Source: Phorcus lineatus
Lineage: Eukaryota > Mollusca > Gastropoda > Trochida > Trochidae
Reading direction: 5' to 3'
DNA: 64,000 bases
Assembly: GCA_921293015.1 (NCBI GenBank)
Contig: OV121088.1
Coordinates: 8,183,882-8,247,881 of the forward strand
The position numbers and the translations under genes were made by a program. The notes beneath the pieces are model-generated. The model was not told where the DNA came from. It made no database searches and worked only from the letters and a program-made list of their open reading frames with translations. Each line of letters begins with the position of its first letter. Within the stretch, counting starts at the first letter, position 1. Of the stretch, positions 1-10,900 are shown one piece after another.

Positions 1-1
1 G

Positions 2-493
2 GGCCTGATAAAAACGGATTGGTTTTATGTCAACTTCTCTCAGGACTTTCCGCAGGCAGCTGGGTTTCACATAAACAACAAAGAAATCCTTGCAGTATTA
101 TACTCGGCTCGGAGATGGGCCTCACTCTGGCGCAATGAACGGGTGTTTGTTTATACGGACAATATGACGGCAAAAGCAGCTCTTAATAAAGGAACTTCGA
201 CAAACCCGAATACCATGAGAGCATTAAGAGAGCTGTTCTGGTTGTCATCCAGATATAACTTTTATATCATAGCGGTGCATTTACCAGGATGTCTCAACAC
301 AATGGCAGACCTGCTATCTCGAATGCACCGGGTTACCAATCTATTTAGAGTAAGCTCGATGATGGTAGGTTTGCCGGGTCTCCACGCTTTACTTCCTACC
401 ACGCTGGGTAATCATCTTTCTCAAAAAACACTTTTGTTTCTCATTCGACAGGTACGAATGTGGACCTCGAAACAGAATTGGACGCAGAACTAG
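2..493 (+). pseudogene. DIRS-type retrotransposon RT/RNase H, 3' end only
   Basis: The frame is open from base 2 to a TAG at 491-493, so this is the C-terminal part of a longer ORF entering from the left edge. It contains an RNase H region: VYTDNMTAKAAL (about 143-185) carries the conserved Asp of the DxxT/A motif, and a later stretch ends in NTMADLLSR, typical of the RNase H tail in DIRS/Ngaro retrotransposons. In that family RT-RNase H copies the element RNA, and a tyrosine recombinase (the next feature) inserts the circular DNA. No methyltransferase domain is seen between RNase H and recombinase. The end overlaps the recombinase ORF by 34 bases in another frame. Family assignment to DIRS/Ngaro rests on this domain order; I cannot choose between subgroups. 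Confidence 0.7.
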
Positions 494-1436
494 CTGAGTT
501 TCGGGCCTCGACCTTCGCAGACGGCACCAAAAAAGACATGTGCAACTCATATTATTATTTATATTACTATTACTATTATAAAATCTGCATTTCTCTAAGC
601 TACCAACCAGTACCTGCATCGCCTATCATCGTCGCAAGGTATGCTACCTTTCTTGCGAGAACACTAAAATATTCATCTGTGAGGCAATATCTGAACATAG
701 TCCAACTATTGCATAAAGAGTGTGGTGTATATAGTCCGATGGAGGGCAATTATCTTTTGCAATCGACCCTGACAGGGATTAAACGAGTGAAAGGGGACAC
801 ACAGAACAGGAAACTGCCTATTATGCCGACCATCCTTCTCCAAATATTCCAGCATTTGAGGATGGACAGTGACGAAGATATTGTGTTCTGGGCCATTTGT
901 CTCACGGCTTTCTACTCCTTGCTGAGAAAGTCAAACCTGCTCCCAATGTGTTCCTTGGACTACCATCCGCTCCGACATCCGCAACGCTCCGACTTCACAT
1001 TTTACAACTGGGGGGCTATCATGTTGGTGAGACATACAAAGACAATCCAATTTCAGGAGCGTGTCCTTCAGCTTCCTCTCCCATACCTCCCGGGGCACCC
1101 CCTGTGTGCCGTATCAGCCCTTTTTAACGCATTTAATCTGTGTCGGGGTACCCCGGTAGGTTCACCAGCTTTCCTTCAACGGGGAGCGGGTAATACATGG
1201 GCACCAATGTTGTATCCTGTGTTTTTGACAAGACTCAAGTCGGTCCTTTCTTCCCTAGGGTATTCTAGTGACCTCTTCTCAGGTCATTCTTTCCGCCGCG
1301 GGGGTGCTTCATGGGCACTCCAAGCAGGTATCCCGGGGGAGTGGATAAAGCTTTGGTTTACCTAGAAGTGCCGTTACAATCCCGCGTCGCAGCCATGACG
1401 CAATTAGTAAAATCACTCCCCCTTGTGCAACTATGA
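460..1436 (+). pseudogene. DIRS-type tyrosine recombinase, disabled by a small deletion
   Basis: The ORF at 460-1365 (301 codons) shows a catalytic-core pattern: Arg156 in FYSLLRKSNLL, Lys194 in RHTKTI, and the H-x-x-R box GHSFRRGGASWA (His276, Arg279). In DIRS recombinases the catalytic Tyr follows about 30 residues later. Here the frame stops at 1363-1365, and the expected continuation VYLEVPLQSRVAAM reads in the next frame from 1356 to a TGA at 1434-1436. A deletion between IKLW and VYLE has therefore removed the spacer and put Tyr out of frame. Residues 30-40 are a Tyr run encoded by an ATT-rich microsatellite (about 549-578), which replaces normal N-terminal sequence. The copy is probably dead. 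Confidence 0.75.
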
Positions 1437-1968
1437 TTTTCCCCAATTACTTCAATAAATCCTACCTCTACTTTATAACTTCGTACTGGGGTATTTGGGA
1501 GCTTTGTTACATTATATTACAAAACTACATTTCATTATTATTGCATAATTGGTAATTGATATTTATCTAATAATATCTCATTATTATTAATTACTCGCCT
1601 AATTTGGCATTGCTTCATGTTATGTAATAAAAGCTCTCATTTGTCCCAAAACCTATTGCTTCTGTCTTTTCTTGTAAAGGTATAATTTAAAATTAAATCA
1701 TCTTCGTCTAAAAGAAATAAAATGCTGCATAAGGGCGTATATCTGGGTACCTAGTGTTAGAAACTATTGCATTTTGTTCAAAGTGCATCACTGTTTCAAC
1801 ATTTAATTGTTTACATTACATCAAGTCATTGACACATTTTGTAAATAAATATTCACTGCCTTATGATTCACTACACCTAAACAAGTTGCACATTGGAGAA
1901 TTTCAAATGCCAAGAATAAGCATTTTTAATGTGTATCCCTTTATCTTCGCAATTTCATATTTTGTTAG
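1437..1968. other. DIRS 3' flank running into an intron
   Basis: No coding potential. The AT-rich DNA downstream of the recombinase probably includes the element's 3' terminal sequence, but I could not define the element's end. From about 1690 the sequence belongs to the first of three tandem intron-exon units. Confidence 0.4.
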
Positions 1969-1998
1969 GTGGGGACGGAACCAGCACTTTTGCAACAG
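1969..1998 (+). CDS. Short exon A (30 nt, phase 1-1)
   Basis: Bounded by 'tttgttag' and 'gtatgt'. Read in phase 1 it encodes GDGTSTFAT after the split codon. It is nearly identical to the exon at 2213, from which it differs by two substitutions. It probably forms part of a repeated stalk of the lectin gene. Confidence 0.5.
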
Positions 1999-4900
1999 GT
2001 ATGTTTAAAAAGTAAAACATTTTCCTCTAAAAGAAATAAATTTAAAATGCTGCATAAAGGCGTATATCTGGGTACTTAGTGTTAGAAACTATTGCATTTT
2101 GTTCATAGTGCATCACTGTTTCGTCATTTAATTGTTTACATTGTATCAAATCATGAAACATTTTGTTTATACAATATGTATCCCTTATTTTAGATATTTA
2201 ATATTTTTTTAGGTGAGGACGGAACCAGCACTTTTGCAAAAGGTATGTTTAAAAAGTCTAACATCTTTATCTACAAGAAAAACGTTGTGCATTAGAGGGT
2301 ATTTCTGGGTACCCAATGTCACAAACTATTGCATTTTGTTCATTGTGCATCACTGTTTTAAATACCCACGACAGTCCCTGTCACATACAGTTCAGTTTTG
2401 GCTTGTCAGCACATACCTCAGTATACGTAATTTTGGAACTAAAGTTACAACAAATTTTGTGTGAATTCTCGTTTGGTGTCATTCCCAATGACTTTTAGTC
2501 AAGAGTTTCCCAGACATTTAACAGACGACGACGTAGGTTACAATTTTGTTTATGAACCTGGTAAGCTTCAAAAGAAAACTAAATTTCTTTCAAAATATAA
2601 AACGTTATGAAATGCTAAGGTTTATCAAGGTGTTAAGCTGTTTAAAATTGTTTCTTTTCGATCAATGTTATATCAATATTTATTCATTTGCATCAATATT
2701 TAATTATTTTATTTAAACCATGAGAGTTCACATACGTTTACAATGTAATGACCTTGGACAGGAAAGGCTTCTTTTAACGAACACTGTTTGCTTATTTTTC
2801 TCCATAACCATAGATACAAGGGAGTTTGGTAGATTCAAATGACAGGACAAGGAAAATTAGCTTTATTGATACAGTAATGGGAACGCGAGTAGGTTCATGA
2901 AGCCTAGCGCTGTAAGGTCGATAACTCCTGCATATGGTTCAGGTCCAGTTAATATCTTAATTATGGATAAAATGGTTAATAAAATCCCATCATCATGACA
3001 TCTTAAGTATGATGTAAGTTATAACATTCATTGAAACATTTAATTTATAAATAGTTACTTATTTCAGTTACTGACGGCTCCTTTCAAATTCTCCAAGCAC
3101 AAGGTGAAGATACTTTTACTAAGAGAAAAAATATTAATTTTCCTATTTATTCCAAAATGCCAAGTCAATAGAAAAATGATTTAACAGACATTAAAGGTAT
3201 AGTTTTGTAGTGACGTTAGAACTTGAATGACATTATCAACTCTTCCCAGCTGCACTCTTGTTATCAGGCGTGTATATGGTAACCCTTGCTCTTCGTTGAA
3301 TCAATTATTATTGCGCATCCCTATCAATTGGCGAGTGGTAATATTTAACTGAGAATAATGCCAAAGAGGCGAGGTGTATTTGAGCCCATTATTATTCTTA
3401 AAATATTATTATCAAGATCTTTAGACAATCAACATATACTCTTGATCGGAATGAGTTTGGAATACATTCACCTTGATTGGTTGGTGATAGTGGTTTTAAA
3501 CCAGAGACCATTTATGCTTCAAATGTTAACATAAACAAAAATTATAACCATAAACAAATTGGTAGATTATGATTCACATGACAGAGCAAGGAATCCTTGC
3601 CTTACTGATCCACTCATGCGAACGCAAAGTGGCCTTTAAAGCTTAATGCTCTTCGGTCGATAACTCTTGTATAGGATACTGGTTTAGTTAAGATTTTACA
3701 TATGAATAAAGTCGTAGGCAAAATCTCAACACTACGTCATCTGAAGTTTGTTGTTAGTTACAACCTTTCTTGTAACCTTTAATTTATACTTATTTGATAC
3801 TTATTTCAAATACTGACAGCTCCTCACAAAATCCCGAAGCATAAAGATCAATGATTTAACATCATATACCAAAATATATTTAATTTGTAAAATTTGTAAA
3901 ATCTGATTGATATTCTAAAAATCCAAACGTTTAGAAGAAGAAAAAGGACTGAACTAGAAAATAAAGGTATGGTTTTACCCTCCCCCTCGTTAATGCGTGT
4001 GTCAACAGGAACCTTTGTTCTTGGTTAAAAAAACAGTCAAACAATCTTGATTGCATTTATATATTTTGAGAATTTTTTTAAGCAAGAGACCCCTTCGAAA
4101 AAGCTTTCATTTTAATTGAAAGTACTGTCTAAATGAATAAACTAATTGGTGGCGCGATTATTGATTGTTTCACGGTAAGCGATTAGTGGTGCTCTTTATG
4201 AAAGCTGTGTTGATTTAATGAATGATGAATGCCGTTCAGCTGTGACTTTCCCATACATTTATCTTGATTGAGATTTTAGATCAAGATACCACTATGTTAA
4301 AATCATTTCTATTCTTTATGACCTTGACCTTTCCATAACAGGAAAAAAAATTGGTTGGTCAGTGATATCAATTGACCATCTACGTTACCCCTGATATAAA
4401 CACAAAATACGCATGTATGCTTTTCATATGATTTTATGCAAAAGAGTAATTTGGTGAGTGAGTTGGGGTTTAACGTGCTTTGAACAAGTAAATCGGTCCA
4501 ACGTATTCTCACGAAACGTCAACACAAAAAGAAACATATGCATGTAACTTAAAATAATAAACGTTTGTGTTATCTTTTTTAATATGTTTTCCAGACAGTA
4601 GCGCAGGTGACAGTTTTATCATCCTGCTAAATCAGCTTATATGAATCCGCTCTCGCTCTTTTCTGATACCCTGATTTCCTTGGAGCTAAATCTCTCGTAT
4701 TGCTGGCGGCTTGATATTCGTCGCTATGCTCACTATTATTTTTTCTACCACTGAAATATCGTTAATTAAGGAGCTTGAAGCTCAAAGCAAATGAATTGAT
4801 TTTCAAACTCATATTGTTTTGAAAGTGCATATTTGTCTTCATAACATACATATCTTATTGGTACACTTTTGTGACGAAAGTGGGTTTTTTTCAAACTAAA

Positions 4901-7900
4901 TGTGTCAATATAGGTAACCCCTGTATGACATTTAGGTTTGGTCAAGATATTGGATATGAACAAGGTTTCAGTAAAGTCTCACAATTATGTCAATCCATAA
5001 CCGTCATTCAAAATGATTATATTCAAAAAAAAATTATCATTGAAGTAGTGTATTTTGCTTTTTTCTTGCGGCGGCACATCTGAGAAATAACGAATGGCAA
5101 CTACATTGTTAAAATGCAGAATACGGGCAAACAAATTACCAGTCGAGAAAAGTTTAAAAGATGACGAAATAGTTCCGGCACAACGTTCATTTTCATTGGT
5201 TCACAACAACCAATAAAATGTGCAACTCCCGTGAGACTTACAGGAAAAATACTAACCAGCTTCCATTTTAAATTTTTGGGTAATATTTACGTATAGATGT
5301 ACGATCAACCATTTACGTAACCATGGCAACTGATCAATTAGAAACATTGACTTACAGCGGTATATCACCAATTTACAAATTTCTCACAAACGATTGCCAA
5401 TATCATAATGATACATATTTGCAAACACATTGCCTACATACGGCTGCTATAATTTCTACTTTTACACTATTGACAAAAATGACAAAATCTCGACATGCAC
5501 ATTGTGTTTTATTGGTATAGTATTCCATTTAAGCATGAACTTGTTCCGATAAGCGGTTTCAAAAGCCGATCGCTCTTATTCTGGCAGTCTTTTAAAAACG
5601 TAGAAATTTATAACACGTAAATCGAGGATTCTCTTTTTTATGCGTAAAATGTAATGAAAATTATCAAATTTGAAATTAATCCTACGTTAAGTAGAAAAGA
5701 GTAGACGTTGTGACGTTATAATGACATCCCTATTTGTTTTATAGCATAAATATAAAGATTTGGCAGTTTGGAGTTTTACTATCGATCAACAGTAACATAT
5801 TGCAATTAAATTAAACGTTTTTGTTGTGTAATATGAATAAATAAAGAGAAAGAAATAGAGCATAAACTATGCAGTTACAAAAAATATCCACTCCCCATTT
5901 CCCTTAATGAATTTTCCATCAATGCTTATCATCGAGTTGTGTAAAATGAAAATGAAGACAATTTTGACGTAAGCTTTTCAATATTTGATCCAGAGCCAAT
6001 GTTCTCCTTGGTCTTTGGTTTTGGCTCAGAACTCAAGAATCAGTTGTAAGTGATCTGTCAAATATTCTTCAGCTAAATCATTAAATTGTACGTATTGTAC
6101 TGTAGTTTTTGTTACAACCCCATTAACAGTGGCTATATATTACAGAGTTTGAATGAGTGTTAAAACGTGGGCTAAGCTGAAATATGGCATGTGCCCTCAT
6201 GTTGTGCGCTTAAAAACACGTCTAATGAAAGATATTTCAGAATAAGAAATAATGAAACATGAAAAGCTCCTAAAAAGGCTTAATATATGTTATAAAATTA
6301 GTTACTGAAGATGCCGATTGACAAATTAAAAACAAGTAAGTCTGAAAATAAAAAAGATAATAACCAAATTTTTTTACACATATTAGATTTGAATTTTTGT
6401 CAATTTAGAACTAAAAGAAAGCCCAGATATGACACTTGTCCTGCTACCATGGTTATGTTATTCGTAGATGTCACATCAAATTATTAATTTTCGAAATGAC
6501 ACTTTTTCAAAATATTAATTTCTTTCAGATGTTGCCGCCACTGAAACAACTACCCATGCACAAGGTGCGTAACAGAGTCTGAAGTATGGAAAAGTCAACA
6601 AGACCGCTTGACGTGTTTGGCGATTGAGTACTAGGGATTTGCTCACTTGAGAGTTCCCAGTTGGTCCTTGTTTTCCAACTCTGATTGTCAAATTGAATAA
6701 TGTTTATGAATATTGACATCAAAAGCTCGTTTAATGAGAGACAAGTAAGCAAAAGATGCTGAGGTTAAATTTTACATACATATTGGCGGGTTAAAAAATG
6801 TGCCACCTCTTAATGCTCAAAACTTTATCGTGGTGTGGTGGTTTGAGTGCTTCAGAGGGCGGGATAGCGCATTGGTTAGCACATTCGGCTTTGGATCAAG
6901 AATTAACGTGGTACGAATCCCACCAGGGGCTCTGCAATTTAGTATACAGTAGAGAAGTGTTCTACACGCAGTTAAGTTTGGGTGCAATGCTACACTGAAT
7001 TTCAGTGCAGTACCGCCCATGGTTCGCTAGTTCCAGCCGATGCTCGCAGCTTTAACCGCATAGCCACAATGGTGTTGCGGGCTTTAACCCTGCAATAATA
7101 CTAGCGGCCGCCAAATACTAAATATAAGTGAAATTGTCTTCAAAGCGGCGTTAAACCCCATTTCACCTCACCTCATCTTGAGTGCTTCAGAAACACCGAG
7201 AGCTATTGTAGCTATCATCATTCTTGGAATAACAGAAAATATATTTGTAAACAAACTTGTAGTTTATTTGTGTTGCTTCCGATTGCATTTAGAGATGTTG
7301 TCATATCAAAATCATCCTGTCTCAGGGCAAGACGTATAGCTGACGCTCCACTCTTCTTGCCTTGGGTGAAAACCCCAGCAAAAACTCCGCGCCGTAACCC
7401 ACGATTCAGCCAATCAAATACTTTTATCGCGATGGTGTGCGATTAAATTTCAGCCAACCAAAGAGAGCCTCTCAAACAGGAGTTGGCTTTCGCTCTTACG
7501 CTAAATGGCAACGTCCATATTTAAACAAAGAAAGTATTTTAACCGATCGATCATGGTGATATTGTCGAGTCCAATTTAGCGATTCTGGTTAGTTTAATAC
7601 AACAAATCATACATCCAGTTTTAAGAGATCGGTTTGATTTTCCACCACTAATCTCAATACCTTATCGTGGTGGTTTGAGTGGTCCAGAGACCCCTAGAGT
7701 TATGCCAGCCGGAGGTTACATGCTCCTGTCAGGGGCACCCAAGCTCGTCGGTTAGAAGTCAGACCAAATTTGAGTGGTTCTAAAACCTCTTGTCTATCTC
7801 TCACAATGCCTTTCATTCCATCTTTCCCCTTATTCTTTCGATCCTCTTTTGGGTGCTTGTCATCCACGTGTTATGTAACTGAAATTTTGTTCAAAACACG

Positions 7901-10900
7901 TTAATCCCAAACTCAATCACTCACTCGGTTTGAATTTGAAGGGATGGGCGCTGCCATATTAAATTGCCGACTCGCCTTCTAAGCGCAGTGATTGGGAGAT
8001 TATTTTTAGAAAGTTTGCAGGGAATAGGACACGGCGCGAAGGTTTTGCTGGGGTTTACACCCAGGGTAAGAAGAGTGGAGCGTCGGCTATACGTCTTACC
8101 TTGAGACAGGATGTATCAAAATACAAAACGTGCGTGTGTATCGTTCATTTAAACATGAAGGTTTAACGAATTATAACAAACTCTATTATCTTCTGCTAAT
8201 TAATTTTTTATTACAAAAGCGTCATATCCTGCTTAACAATTGCATCATGAAATCTATTATTTAATGCATAACGATTTGACATGATCATCACAAAAAACTA
8301 ATAACCACTGCATAACGAATTGATAAAAACTTCTATCCTTGTTCAAGAGATAAAGCTTGAGGCCGAGCATATCACCGTTTACGAAGGAAGACTGACCTGG
8401 AGTCAAGCTAACTCATTTTGCCACAAATATAACCAGACTCTTGTCAGCATGAAGACTATGAGAAAACTTAAGACTTTAACTGAAAATCTTCCGGGAAGAT
8501 TGCAGGATCTGTAAGTATGATTCCATAGCTCTTTTTAGTGGTTAAGTTTTTCAATTGTTATAAGGCAAGAAACAATCATTCAACCGAAAGGTCATTTATC
8601 TTAGGTTTCAGAATTAACAGATGTAGAAATTGATACCTGAGGAAGTGCTTCATGTGACTTGCGAAATAAGTGTGAATTTGTGTATTACCCGAGTAAGAGC
8701 GAGGTTTATTACAAATACTTCCAAAGTCATATGACACTCTGCTTATCGTAATAATGTCTCTATAACTGATATTATGTTTATTTGATTCACATGGCAATAA
8801 CAAAAAACACCTGCTTCCTTTGCGAGGACTCGCAATCGTGACAATACGGTAACGTGCGCCAAAACAATCAAAGCTGGAGAAACATGATTTGTGCACGTTC
8901 TCATTTTAAAATAAACAAATGACAAGTTTTGATTTCACAAACGGGTGTTATAAAAGTGTAAGTGATAACGATTTCTTCTTACTTTGAACACAGTTGTGGT
9001 TTTTAATTGGGTCTTCCAGACGATCATATGCATCATATATTTCAAGTCTACGGTAATTTAGAGTAAAATGTGTATGTACTACGAACAGTACGAGTACTCA
9101 AGTACTCAAAGGACAAGTTTAACTCTATAAAATTACTGCTCACTGCAAATTTAATTTCTTACTGGTCTATCTTCAGAAATATCAAACCAACTATTTGGAG
9201 TGGCCTTCGCCGATACGAACCAAGAATCTACCGCTGGGCTGACTGTGCGCCTCTTGGAAGTTGGACTCACTGGAATTTAACAGTCGACCCAGACCTGAGC
9301 AGCGACGATTGTGTCACAATAAATGGACAGAATCTAGAATGGTTTCCATCCGATTGCAACAACTTGAATTATTTTGCCTGTGAACAAGAATTAGGTAGGT
9401 AATCTTTACTGCCTAAGATAACCCCGTATTTCATTCGTCATGTTATTCAAACAGTCAACATAGACCAGAGAGGAAATGACTGTGTCATAATACATGGAGA
9501 TAATAGGAACTAGTTTCCATCTGATTGCCAGCGCCGAAAATTTTCTGCTTGCGAACAAGAATTAGGTGGGTACTCTTTACTGCACCTTGATCTCTTTGAG
9601 GCCAAATGCCTCGTACGGCTTGATCGGCTTGATATTCCTGGCTCAGTTCACCTGTTATTTTTTCAGCCAATACATATCGTTATGCAAGGAGCTTGAAGCT
9701 ACTATCTAGAACTCTACGAATTTTTCAATCCGGGTTATGCTGTTGTTGCTGGAAGCGAGTCGTCTCATTGGCTAGTTAGATATCTACCGATACTAGGCTT
9801 TTGCCTTGAAAGAGATCAGGGTATTAGGAAGGAGCTGAGCGGATTCAAATACGTTTATGTAGCAGGATGTCTTTACTGTCTCAAGCAGATGTTTTCCTGT
9901 TTTATCCTTAAAATAACAAAGTATGTTTATATGTGGATAAAATAAGAGCAAGAATATCTAAGTCCTATTTTAAGATCATATTTCTCCCCTTAACTTGAAT
10001 TTCATCTCTATAATGCAAAATAGTATTAAATTTGTTTTAATGGTGATAGAAAAATAGGTTCATCAATGTTCAGAAGTCCAAATACTCCGGCTTATTTAAT
10101 GACGTGTATTAGTCGAATAACCAACTGAACACTACCAACAAATATTTTTCCCGTTTCGCCTGCTGTAAATAAGTTTACAAACTTACATTACCACGCGCAT
10201 TCACAAATCACGGCGTTAATTATTCTCACTTTACTGAATGATAAGCTTTCGGGTGCTGATTTTATTCTCCTTCTGGATAAAATAACACGATTAATGAGAT
10301 TTGACATATTTCACTCGAACCACACTCTGTGCTCCTATAATGATTAAATGCACCAAATTATAAATAAATATGTTTTTTTCCAGTTATGGTTTTGTCAGAT
10401 TCCTTAAGTTTTCAATGATTGCTGACGGTAAAGCTTCAAGTTCCTATTTTGCGGCTATATGTTCAAACAAATTCACCATCTTGGAAGAAAAAGAATGGGG
10501 GAATTTATCTTGTATCCGTGTATAACTACTTCATGCTTAAAAGCTAAATAGAACTTTAAAGCGATGTGTATTTCTGCTTTATGAAACTTTACTTCCTTAT
10601 AGGCCCAACGGCAAATTATACAAATATAAACATCACAATATGAGAATAATTGTTATTGCGCCGTAAGAACTATTTGTTAGTTACACGTAAGAAATTGCTA
10701 CCGTTTTAATGCTAATAATTAATAGTTATCTAACTGGTTTGCAAATGTGGTAATGTACGTTGTCATCAATTGTAGGAATCTACAAACAGTTGGTTAATCA
10801 TAATATCATGTTGAGAGCAGACTCACACGAAGAGAGTTATGGAGTTACATTCCATACAAAAATGTTAATCTCATGATGAGTAAACGACTGGGGCCGTGCA

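Larger units (their letters stand above)
1690..2560 (+). repeat. Tandem triplication of an intron-plus-short-exon unit
   Basis: Three units, about 1690-1998, 1999-2242 and 2243-2560, share intron blocks such as 'tatctgggtac' and 'aaactattgcattttgttca' followed by 'tgcatcactgttt'. Each unit ends in a short candidate exon. Units 1 and 2 have nearly identical exons; the exon of unit 3 differs in sequence. The degree of divergence suggests old local duplications that multiplied the exon. Confidence 0.7.

Noticed and set aside
389-619. Minus-strand ORF over the DIRS genes
   Set aside because: It opposes two real overlapping frames and has no domain.
5994-6045. Possible exon between 'gatccag' and 'gtaagt'
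   Set aside because: Good splice-like ends, but phase 1 in and 2 out, which cannot join the phase 1-1 exons on either side.
6850-7174. tRNA gene
   Set aside because: A and B boxes are present, but no cloverleaf or acceptor stem; the body and tail match the SINE copies at 18540 and 46075. The same applies to 56365.
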